Source: Providencia alcalifaciens
Lineage (GTDB): Bacteria > Pseudomonadota > Gammaproteobacteria > Enterobacterales > Enterobacteriaceae
Assembly (NCBI GenBank): GCA_025961275.1
Contig: JAOQNJ010000001.1
Coordinates: 4,609,353-4,673,352 of the forward strand
Direction of reading: 5' to 3'
DNA: 64,000 nucleotides
Under the pieces are notes generated by a model. The model ran no database searches and was not told the origin of the DNA. It was given only the letters and a program-made list of their open reading frames with translations. The first letter of the stretch is position 1; every line of letters starts with the position of its first letter. Made by a program: the position numbers and the translations under genes. Below, piece by piece: positions 48,572 to 55,516 of the stretch.

Positions 48572-48865
48572 TTATTTACCGGAAGGCTCATAGACCTGTT
48601 CTAATTGAGACATGAGTATTTCTTCAATTAGTTCGCTACGGCTCATGTTTTTTTCATCAGCCAATTGGTTCAATATGGCGACAGCATCTTCATTTAATTT
48701 CAATTCAACACGGCGCAGTCCTTTGACTTTATCACGCTTAAGTTGGTTACGTTTGTTAATTCTTAATTGCTCACCCCGCGAAAGCGGACTCGTTTTAGGT
48801 CGCCCAGGCCTGCGTTCCTCAGCGAACAAATCAAGTGTAGTGCGATCAGTTTGTTCTTTTGCCAT
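48572..48865 (-). CDS. ybfE: LexA-regulated protein YbfE, ribbon-helix-helix type
   Basis: This 97-residue protein starts MAKEQTDRTTLDLFAEERRPGRPKTSPLSR and continues RVELKLNEDAVAILNQLADE and KNMSRSELIEEILM, a ribbon-helix-helix-like C-terminal part. It matches E. coli YbfE, an SOS (LexA) regulon gene of unknown function. I did not find a convincing LexA box in the upstream 100 bp. Confidence 0.93.
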   Translation of the reverse strand: MAKEQTDRTTLDLFAEERRPGRPKTSPLSRGEQLRINKRNQLKRDKVKGLRRVELKLNEDAVAILNQLADEKNMSRSELIEEILMSQLEQVYEPSGK

Positions 48866-48992
48866 ATTTTTTTAATACTAAAGGGCATGTACCAATAATC
48901 CAGCGCGCAATGATACCCTAGCTGCTTCCCTTGTGCCATAGCTGCATGTTGAGCGAAAGTCATTGATAGTAAAAAAAGAAGAGTTTGATTAA

Positions 48993-49025
48993 AAAAGCAT
49001 CAATGTGTCATTCATTGATGCTTTT
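48993..49025. terminator. Terminator of the type I secretion operon
   Basis: AAAAGCATCAATG / CATTGATGCTTTT, a perfect 13-bp stem with a 7-nt loop and flanking A and T runs. It lies just past the stop of the secretion ABC gene fragment (minus strand). Confidence 0.92.
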
Positions 49026-49031
49026 ATTAGA

Positions 49032-49247
49032 TTAACTGGTTTGTTGTCGCCACAAATGAGCATATACGCCATTTTGTTGGAGTAAATTTTCATGCGTATC
49101 CATTTCTGCGACTTCACCGTCACGAATGACACATATTTTATCTGCATGCATAATTGTGTTTAAGCGGTGGGCGATGCTGATTACGGTTCTTCCTTTTGTT
49201 ATTAAAGGCATATTGGCCATAATCGCAGCTTCCGACTCGTAATCTAA
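49032..49247 (-). pseudogene. C-terminal fragment of type I secretion ABC transporter (split by prophage)
   Basis: The minus strand reads LDYESEAAIMANMPLITKGR, TVISIAHRLNTIMHADKICV and on to HLWRQQTS. This is the D-loop, H-loop (SIAHR) and C-terminus of an HlyB-type ATPase. The N-terminal ~637 residues are at 55498-57409. Joining at the 19-bp repeat gives 2109 nt (703 codons) in frame. The fragment has no start of its own. Confidence 0.95.
49229..49247. repeat. Prophage attachment core, left copy (attL)
   Basis: CTTCCGACTCGTAATCTAA is repeated exactly at 55498-55516. The copies flank the integrase-bearing insert and fall inside the ABC-transporter gene at the codons for LDYESE. Confidence 0.93.
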
Positions 49248-49295
49248 AGTTGAAGTGATTGGGAGTTATTGAAGTGTGAAATTAATCGTTTTGTA

Positions 49296-50109
49296 TCAGC
49301 CAGTTAAAAGTGTTAGATGTGGCTTTTGGCTGGCTTCATTCTTCGGCTGTGTCGAGATTGTGACATGCTCACTATATTTGGTTAAATGTTGACCGCTAAA
49401 GTGCGCGTATTTTTGAACCATTTCTAACGTCTCCCATCCGCCCATTTCTTTTAACACCATCAAGGGGGTTCCACTTTGCGCGTGCCAACTTGCCCATGTA
49501 TGCCTGAGGTCGTGAAAAGTGAAATCAGTTATGCCAGAGTCAATAAGTGCTTGGTCGTAGCATTCACGATAGTGACAACTTCTCCGCTTCCCATTGTTGG
49601 AAAATACATAGTCACCATCCTTCTCAATTCCATTTAGAATCTCTATGGATACATCATTTAATGGAACTGGCCTAGCACGTCCTGACTTTGCATTATCTGC
49701 TGTTACATGTGCAACTCTTCTAACTAAGTCAACGCTTTTCCACTTAAGCGATAAAATCTCGTTTTTTCTCATGCCTGTTAAAATTGCAATGGAAACGAAA
49801 TCCCGCATCCACTTAACTTTAATGTTAGATAGAAGAAGTTCAGCCTCCCATTTTTCTAACCATCGAACCCTGACAGTAGGCTCTTTCATCCGTGGTATAT
49901 AGGATGACTTGGTTACCCATCCCATTTTATGCGCCAGTGATAGAACTCTAAGAATGAAAGATCGGTATCTATTCTTAGTCGCGCTTGTGAGCTTGCTCTT
50001 AGTTATCGGGTTATAATCGGGGATTGAGTTGGTAATATCATCACTGGTTATTGATGAGAGCTTTCTTCCGCCGAGAATTGCGATAAAATACTGATCTGCT
50101 TTAATCAAA
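49296..50109 (-). pseudogene. int: Tyrosine integrase, N-terminally truncated by IS
   Basis: About 270 residues remain. The tyrosine-recombinase catalytic residues are visible as Arg in ILTGMRKNEILSLKW, HDLRHTW (HxxR) and the C-terminal GGWETLEMVQKYAHFSGQHL with the nucleophile Tyr. The frame runs upstream into the IS element, and everything before KADQYFIAIL is IS sequence, so the arm-binding N-terminal domain is gone. Its C-terminus points to attL, as in lambdoid and P22-like prophages. It is unlikely to be active. Confidence 0.88.
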
Positions 50110-51305
50110 CAGGACACTTTAATAATGGAATATAATCCAATTATTGAGGTGTTAAATGAAAAAACGAACAAACAGGTTTTATACTACTGAGTTTAAGCAA
50201 GAAGCGGTCGCATTAGTCACCGAACAAGGTTATAGCGTCCCAAAAGCGGCAGCTTCATTAGGGATCACCGATAAATTACTTTATAACTGGAAAGCAAAAT
50301 TCGATGCTGAACAATCCGGTAGCAGCTTGAATGCCGATGAGAGAACTGAGCTATTAAGGCTTCGAAAAGAAAATAAAGAACTTAGGATGGAGAAAGAGAT
50401 CCTAAAAAAAGCCAGCGCCCTCCTGCTAAAGGAAACCAAGTAGCGTTTAAAACGATTAAGCAATTATCTTCACAGTTTCCCGTGCTGAAGCTCTGCAAGT
50501 TAATGAAAATAAGTCGTTCTGCCTACTATGCTTGGCTTAAACGCCCAGCAAAATTGATCACCGCAGAACAACTTAGCCTGTACCGCAGAGCCAAAGCTAT
50601 CTTTGAACAGAGTCGAAATAGCTTAGGTTATAGAACGTTACGTAAACGGTTATGCAAAGAGGGCTTTAGCGTGAGTGCTTATGGCGTTCAAAAGCTAATG
50701 GCTCAGCTTGGCCTAGTCGTCACTCAGCGCGTTGCTTACAAAGTCACCACAAAACGCAAACACAGTGATGCCGTAGCCGATAATTTGCTCAATCAAAATT
50801 TTAATCCTCACGCACCTAACGAAGTGTGGGCGGGTGATGTGACCTATTTAAAAACAGGGGAAGGCTGGATGTATTTAGCCATCGTGATGGACTTATACTC
50901 ACGCCGTATTGTGGGTTGGCATATCGATAAACGAATGACGGCAGATTTAGTCAGTAAAGCCTTGATGAAAGCGTATAACTTACGCCAGCCCGAAAAAGGC
51001 TTAGTCTTTCATAGTGATAGAGGCTCTCAATATACGAGTAAGCGATATCGCCGCTTGCTAACAAGCTATGGTATTAGGGCAAGCATGGGTGATGTTGGAG
51101 CCTGTTGGGATAACGCCGTTGTAGAACGATTTTTTGGCAGTTTAAAACACGATTGGGTACTGAAAATCCCTCAGCCGACTCGGAAACAGATGAAAGAAGA
51201 TGTTATCGCGTATATGCGCTATTACAACCTAGAAAGGTTTCATACTGCCAACGGTGATCTGTCCCCAATTGAGTATGAACAAAATTCCTTAAGAAAAGTG
51301 TCCTG
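50110..51305 (+). mobile_element. IS3-family insertion sequence
   Basis: About 1.2 kb with terminal inverted repeats CAGGACACTTT (left) and AAAGTGTCCTG (right) and two overlapping-phase genes. Exact ends are uncertain by a few bases. No matching target-site duplication is seen next to the ends, which fits a deletion between two copies or an adjacent deletion. Confidence 0.88.
50156..50443 (+). CDS. IS3-family transposase OrfA
   Basis: This 95-residue protein has a helix-turn-helix (YTTEFKQEAVALVTEQGYSV, LGITDKLLYNWKAK) followed by a leucine-zipper-like helix (LLRLRKENKELRMEKEILKK). Near its end, A7G at 50404-50411 is a classic slippery site. The orfB frame (-1) is open from that point, so an OrfAB transposase can be made by programmed -1 frameshifting. 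Confidence 0.93.
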   Translation: MKKRTNRFYTTEFKQEAVALVTEQGYSVPKAAASLGITDKLLYNWKAKFDAEQSGSSLNADERTELLRLRKENKELRMEKEILKKASALLLKETK

Positions 51306-51306
51306 A
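50482..51306 (+). CDS. IS3-family transposase OrfB (DDE catalytic domain)
   Basis: This 274-residue rve-type integrase core has the DDE residues visible in VWAGDVTYLKTGEGW (D), VFHSDRGSQYTSKRY (D) and CWDNAVVERFFGSLK (E). An HTH_21 region (SRNSLGYRTLRKRLCKEGFS) precedes it. Its frame is open upstream to the A7G slippery site in orfA, so the main product is probably the OrfAB fusion. It appears intact. Confidence 0.94.
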   Translation: MLKLCKLMKISRSAYYAWLKRPAKLITAEQLSLYRRAKAIFEQSRNSLGYRTLRKRLCKEGFSVSAYGVQKLMAQLGLVVTQRVAYKVTTKRKHSDAVADNLLNQNFNPHAPNEVWAGDVTYLKTGEGWMYLAIVMDLYSRRIVGWHIDKRMTADLVSKALMKAYNLRQPEKGLVFHSDRGSQYTSKRYRRLLTSYGIRASMGDVGACWDNAVVERFFGSLKHDWVLKIPQPTRKQMKEDVIAYMRYYNLERFHTANGDLSPIEYEQNSLRKVS

Positions 51307-51619
51307 TTTAGTTGCGCAGAACACCAAAGCGTGGATTGGGGATAAGCGCCAAGCAACAGCAATGGCTACTGCATCAAAGGCTGTTCGTGAAAAGAATGCG
51401 CTAGCTGAAAAGATCGGCGAAAGTAAAAAACATGCCACTGTCTTATCTGTAGAGAAGAAACTCGACAAAAAGTTTAAATGGCAACCACTGCGTAAGTGGT
51501 GCAAAGAAAATGATGCAACACCAATGGAAGTGCATGACGACAGGTACGGGTCAGTAAAATCATGGCCTGCCGAAGCTTGGAAAGCTGTTCATGATGTTAA
51601 CTTAGCTAAGTTATTCTAG
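51305..51619 (+). pseudogene. Phage antirepressor/regulator-like protein, C-terminal fragment
   Basis: The frame is open from the IS end (DLVAQNTKAWIGDKRQATAM) through to TAG at 51617-51619, about 104 residues. Key parts are KNALAEKIGESKKHATVLSV and KFKWQPLRKWCKENDATPME. I read this as the C-terminal part of a phage antirepressor or Roi/Rha-type regulator, mainly because it lies just upstream of the tailspike, where P22 has ant. The N-terminal DNA-binding part was removed by the IS. An internal ATG at 51362 could give an 85-residue product. Family call moderate. Confidence 0.6.
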
Positions 51620-51694
51620 TCTCACATAGCCCAAGGATGGGTTTCATATAACACCAAACTAACACTCATATCTTCCAATAGGAGAGGACAACTT

Positions 51695-53548
51695 ATGTCT
51701 ACAGTACCAACAAACAAACCTGTACCAAGTAAAGAAATGCGTGATTTAGCTTATAACGCAGAAAGAATTGATGAGTTCGTTACATCATTACAGCACGAAT
51801 ATAAAGATAGATTCGGACAGTGCCACCGAACTATCGAGGGAATTAACTGGGTTGCAACTCAGCTCATTGAGCGATTTAAAGTTGAAATGGAGCAGGCTAT
51901 TTTAGTCGCTGGATACGTACCAGTTGGCACATTTCAAGAGGGTGCAGAGTTAGCCAACAGAAATGAAACAGTATTATGGAAATTACCTGATGGTGATGGC
52001 GACCACTACCGTTGGGATGGCGACTTACCCAAACAAGTCCCAGCTGGCTCAACTCCACAATCAACTGGCGGAATCGGTAAAGGTGCTTGGGTTAGCGTTG
52101 GTGATGCTAGCTTGAGGGGTGCATTAAGCAGCAAAGATGGTGCAGGATTTGTAGGGGTGGGCGATGTTGATTTAGCTAAATATCTTAGCAACTTACCGTG
52201 TGACGTGATTGTTTTTTCAGAGCGAGATGTTATGCCCGCATTTGCAAGTCATGACCATATTTTATTGAGGTCAGATAGAATTGACGGGACAATCGAAATA
52301 CCTGCGCACAAATCACTAACAGTTCTTCCGCCGATCGGGGAAAGGAGGAATTTACTTGGTGGGACTGGTAAGAAATTCATTCTAAATAGAAGCTCCCAAT
52401 TTTATGCACCTAGTTTGGCATGTCTAGATTACGAAATGGATGTTGTGACAATTAAAGGCTCTACAAGACCCGCAATGATTCTGGGCGTAGGAAGGCCAGT
52501 GGTTGCTAATTTTACTATTGAAAGTGAATACCGGAAAGGTAGAGGGCTGGTGCTTGATGCTAGCACTGGATCTGACAATAAAGCAGGTATCATTGCAGGA
52601 ATTAAAGTTAATGCCTCAATTAAAGGAATGGATACTGCATATGAAGAAATAGCGTCCCGAAATGGCACGGAGTCAGATGCTACATACATAAACAACAATG
52701 ATATTAATCTAACAATATGGCAATGTCGTAGAGGACTTATACAACAAGAATACACCCATGGTGCAATTAATAAGTTAGAGATAGCCGCGAATAACTACTT
52801 TATTAACTATCAGACTGATGCACAGTCAGAAGATGTTATTCATATTTATGGGGTAAGGAATACGGTTGATGGTCATGTATGGGATTATGAGTATCCTAAA
52901 TTACATTCAACTTCAATTTTAGTGAAGGGAAATTCGAATATAGTCGGTAGCCGTAACTTCCCATCAATAACAAATCAGTTCGTTACTGTTGATAGCTTTG
53001 TTACGTATAGAAATACGTACATTGGTGGTACATATGGGACCGATAGGCAAGACATTGGGCAATTTACATTACTGCATAGACCTTACCATTTTTCAGACTT
53101 AACAACTCCAATAACAATGACATCTTCTTTATTCTTTCTGAAAAGTGAGAGAGTAATTCCAAGTGGGAATGCCGTAAGCATTGCTAGTAGAAAGCTATAT
53201 TATCGCAGCAAAGATAAACTTCCACTTAGTTTGTCTGGCTTTGCCTTCATTCGAAATACATCAGGAAGTGATGCGAATATTCGATTAGGTTTTGGGTTAT
53301 CAAATATCCAAGGGGAAAACTCGTTAAGTCAAACATATACGATCGCCAATGGTGGATTGGCGAAGATACCAATCACTGTTTTGTTAACCCCAACAACTCT
53401 TTACATTGAGTCAGGCTCTAATGAATGGCTTGGAACTCCAGCATTATCTGACAACAACGGAGAAATTACTTTAGTTCTTAGCATGACTAACAATATTCAG
53501 GTGACCCTATGTGGCTGTGTGCTTAATTTAAGTAAGTATGATTACTGA
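51695..53548 (+). CDS. Phage tailspike protein
   Basis: This 617-residue protein has an N-terminal virion-binding region (NKPVPSKEMRDLAYNAERID, then WVATQLIERFKVEME). A linker follows (YRWDGDLPKQVPAGSTPQST, then GGIGKGAWVSVGDASLRGAL), seen in many P22-type and related tailspikes. After about residue 150 comes a long beta-rich region likely forming a right-handed parallel beta-helix that binds and cleaves surface polysaccharide. The C-terminal ~120 residues are a beta-type domain. AGGAG lies nine bases before the ATG. It is intact and would be the receptor-destroying adhesin of the lost phage. Confidence 0.88.
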   Translation: MSTVPTNKPVPSKEMRDLAYNAERIDEFVTSLQHEYKDRFGQCHRTIEGINWVATQLIERFKVEMEQAILVAGYVPVGTFQEGAELANRNETVLWKLPDGDGDHYRWDGDLPKQVPAGSTPQSTGGIGKGAWVSVGDASLRGALSSKDGAGFVGVGDVDLAKYLSNLPCDVIVFSERDVMPAFASHDHILLRSDRIDGTIEIPAHKSLTVLPPIGERRNLLGGTGKKFILNRSSQFYAPSLACLDYEMDVVTIKGSTRPAMILGVGRPVVANFTIESEYRKGRGLVLDASTGSDNKAGIIAGIKVNASIKGMDTAYEEIASRNGTESDATYINNNDINLTIWQCRRGLIQQEYTHGAINKLEIAANNYFINYQTDAQSEDVIHIYGVRNTVDGHVWDYEYPKLHSTSILVKGNSNIVGSRNFPSITNQFVTVDSFVTYRNTYIGGTYGTDRQDIGQFTLLHRPYHFSDLTTPITMTSSLFFLKSERVIPSGNAVSIASRKLYYRSKDKLPLSLSGFAFIRNTSGSDANIRLGFGLSNIQGENSLSQTYTIANGGLAKIPITVLLTPTTLYIESGSNEWLGTPALSDNNGEITLVLSMTNNIQVTLCGCVLNLSKYDY

Positions 53549-53636
53549 CAATCGAGAGGTGTAGATCAAAATCTAGACTTAATAATTTTTTAATTACCAA
53601 CCTTAGCTTGTTTTTTTTAAGGCTGAGTTGACCTTG

Positions 53637-54731
53637 ATGTTCATAGATCGCATAATTCTGGAAAAATTTAATAGGGTGATGAGCGTAGTGATTTATTACA
53701 TTGTTTTTTTGGCATTTTCTTCTGGGCTTTTGCTGCTATCTAGAACATTGAAGAGCAATATCATCATCTTCTCTTTTGCAGTTTTAATTGCGATCTTTTT
53801 TTCTGGCTTCAGGCATGACGCAGGGAATGATTACTTTACTTATTACGGGATGGCAAAGGGGTACTATTGGTTTGATAAACTTGAAATATCACCAAGAATA
53901 CTTTTGTCAATAGCTAAAACGTATGATTCACCAATGCTTTATTTTTTAAGCACGTCAATCATATACATAACTAGCGTTGCATATTTTTGTTGGAAGCGAT
54001 CCAAAAACCCTGAGCTATCATTTTTTCTTTTTCTGTCTCTCCCTCTTTCATTGCTAACCTCTTTTGGATACGTAAGGCAATATGTTGCAATAGGCCTATT
54101 TTTATTATCATTATCTACATTTATCGACAAGAGATACATACTAAGCTCTTTGTTTTTTATCTTAGCAGTGTCATTTCATACTTCAGCTATTATTTTCATA
54201 GTAATTTTTATATTTTATAAATTTCTATCAAATAGGATTTATCCAATCTGGCTATATCTTGCACTAATGGCAGTTAGCTATCCGGTTGCTTTTTTTATAG
54301 CGGAATATGCGTATTTAGCAGGCAACTATCAAGAGTATTTAATTGGGGCAAAAGCCGTAGATTCTGGGAAAAAAATAGGGTTAGTGTGCGTAGCTCTGTT
54401 CTTTTATTTTTGGTTATTCAATCGACATTTAAAATCAAAAGATGATATATATATATTTAATATATATTATGTTTTTGCATTGATATATCTAATATTAATG
54501 GATTTTGGAGAGTATGTATCTCGCGTATCTTATTATTTAATGCCTTGTTCTTATGTTTTGTTTGTATCTACTCTTTACTTAAGAAAAAACATAAGAGCAA
54601 TTCAAATATGTGGAATTATCTGCTTTAGTTTAGCGATGTTTTTCGCTACGTTATACTTTGCATCTACGAATCCAGTAAGGGATTTCTTAACAAATTACTC
54701 GTTGATATTATTTTATACAATGCCAAATTGA
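53637..54731 (+). CDS. EpsG/Wzy-like polysaccharide polymerase, prophage-borne
   Basis: This ~364-residue membrane protein has about ten hydrophobic helices. It carries EpsG-family features: FFSGFRHDAGNDYFTYYGMA near the start, SFGYVRQYVAIGLFLLSLST and FILAVSFHTSAIIFIVIFIF. EpsG and Wzy proteins polymerise O-antigen or exopolysaccharide repeat units at the inner membrane. It sits between the tailspike and attR, where P22 carries gtrABC, so it is a candidate lysogenic-conversion gene. ATG 53637 is used, but ATG 53679 (MSVVIYYIVFLAFSSG, after AGGG) is a good alternative. Confidence 0.82.
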   Translation: MFIDRIILEKFNRVMSVVIYYIVFLAFSSGLLLLSRTLKSNIIIFSFAVLIAIFFSGFRHDAGNDYFTYYGMAKGYYWFDKLEISPRILLSIAKTYDSPMLYFLSTSIIYITSVAYFCWKRSKNPELSFFLFLSLPLSLLTSFGYVRQYVAIGLFLLSLSTFIDKRYILSSLFFILAVSFHTSAIIFIVIFIFYKFLSNRIYPIWLYLALMAVSYPVAFFIAEYAYLAGNYQEYLIGAKAVDSGKKIGLVCVALFFYFWLFNRHLKSKDDIYIFNIYYVFALIYLILMDFGEYVSRVSYYLMPCSYVLFVSTLYLRKNIRAIQICGIICFSLAMFFATLYFASTNPVRDFLTNYSLILFYTMPN

Positions 54732-54747
54732 TTTTTAAGGCTTAAAA

Positions 54748-55125
54748 ATGTTCCAAAAAAATATCTCAGGGAAAGATACTGACTACTATAGAATTGAAAA
54801 CGGTAGCGTGATGCTATCAATAACCCCATTGATTGATGAGCTTAATAACAGAATCAAAAGTGAGTCCGAATACGGCCCCGGTTTTTTTGACGTAACGGTA
54901 AATCGCTACATTGATGAATGCGAAAAATTCTTTAAGAAAGCTCCTTCATCCGTATGGTTGGAAATAAAAAGCGAAATTACAAGACGTGCGCCAAACGTCA
55001 TAAAATCACATCAAGTTAAAGATAACGTAAAACCAATGGGAATGCTGGGAACTATTGTTTGCACTGCACTTGTTTGTACTTTTTTTGGTGTCATGTCTTA
55101 CCTCATGATACCGCTATTAAACTAA
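54748..55125 (+). CDS. Small C-tail membrane protein, prophage-borne
   Basis: This 125-residue protein has a soluble helical part (SITPLIDELNNRIKSESEYG, YIDECEKFFKKAPSSVWLEI) and one C-terminal membrane helix (MLGTIVCTALVCTFFGVMSYLM). AAGG lies a few bases before the ATG, 16 bp after the polymerase gene stop, so it is probably cotranscribed. I recognise no family. A partner of the polymerase or a superinfection-exclusion protein would fit its place, but neither is shown. It has its own terminator downstream. Confidence 0.7.
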   Translation: MFQKNISGKDTDYYRIENGSVMLSITPLIDELNNRIKSESEYGPGFFDVTVNRYIDECEKFFKKAPSSVWLEIKSEITRRAPNVIKSHQVKDNVKPMGMLGTIVCTALVCTFFGVMSYLMIPLLN

Positions 55126-55146
55126 TATGACTATTGTTCACGTAGA

Positions 55147-55169
55147 AGAGGCTGAGGCCTCTTTTTTTG
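55147..55169 (+). terminator. Terminator of the prophage conversion genes
   Basis: AGAGGC / GCCTCT with a TGAG loop is followed by TTTTTTT. It lies 22 bp past the stop of the 54748-55125 gene. Confidence 0.88.
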
Positions 55170-55173
55170 TTAC

Positions 55174-55383
55174 TTGAGTGAGCGTGTGTGTCACAGTTGT
55201 GACACGCAATGTGACGAAAGAGATATAAATCCACTCAAATATACAAAGCTGAATCTATCGGCTGTCTCAGCAGGCAGCTTTGTCGTGTATTTATCGCTGT
55301 CGATTTGTATCGCTCTCTTGATTCATGGGGTGGGGTTGTTATGCGGGTATCTGATTGGGTATCTGTCTGTGCCAAAATTGTGA
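55174..55383 (+). CDS. Uncertain small ORF with membrane segments
   Basis: A 69-codon frame starting at TTG with a Cys-rich start (VCHSCDTQCDERD) and a hydrophobic part (FVVYLSLSICIALLIHGVGL). It starts just past a terminator and overlaps a strong palindrome, and its ribosome-binding site is poor. It may be chance. Kept at low confidence. Confidence 0.22.
   Translation: MSERVCHSCDTQCDERDINPLKYTKLNLSAVSAGSFVVYLSLSICIALLIHGVGLLCGYLIGYLSVPKL
55188..55205. promoter_or_regulatory. Palindrome GTGTCACA-GT-TGTGACAC near attR
   Basis: Two perfect 8-bp arms with a 2-bp centre. A half-copy follows at 55210-55214 (GTGAC), and another arm, TTGTGACAC, lies about 170 bp on (55378-55386). This pattern fits a dimeric repressor operator or an arm-type site near the attachment region. 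Confidence 0.5.
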
Positions 55384-55497
55384 CACAAAAATGAAGGTAG
55401 GTGATAAAAATAGACAAAAATAAGCAAATCGCAAAAGTGCTGGCTGGCTTACAGTGCGGCTTTGCTAGCTATAAATCATTAATCAATATTCACACAC

Positions 55498-55516
55498 CTT
55501 CCGACTCGTAATCTAA
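55498..55516. repeat. Prophage attachment core, right copy (attR)
   Basis: The exact second copy of CTTCCGACTCGTAATCTAA (first at 49229-49247). Host coding sequence for the ABC ATPase resumes to its right. Confidence 0.93.

Larger units (their letters stand above)
49248..55516. mobile_element. P22-like prophage remnant inserted in a type I secretion gene
   Basis: The 6269-bp insert is bounded by a 19-bp direct repeat. It contains, in order, an integrase fragment (minus), an IS3-family element, an antirepressor-like fragment, a tailspike, an EpsG-like membrane polymerase, a small membrane protein and a short uncertain ORF. This is the order of the two ends of a P22-like prophage (attL-int ... 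ant-tailspike-seroconversion-attR) with the replication, lysis and virion genes missing. It cannot make particles alone. Confidence 0.88.

Noticed and set aside
48866-48970. LexA box upstream of ybfE
   Set aside because: The gene is in the SOS regulon in E. coli, but no CTGT-N8-ACAG match was found here by eye.
49032-49220. A small independent ATPase gene starting at MANMPLITKGR
   Set aside because: It is the C-terminal remainder of the ABC transporter split by the prophage, as the frame joins exactly at the 19-bp repeat.
55174-55383. Short ORF near attR as a real membrane-protein gene
   Set aside because: TTG start, poor ribosome-binding site, placement after a terminator and overlap with a palindrome; kept only as a low-confidence entry.
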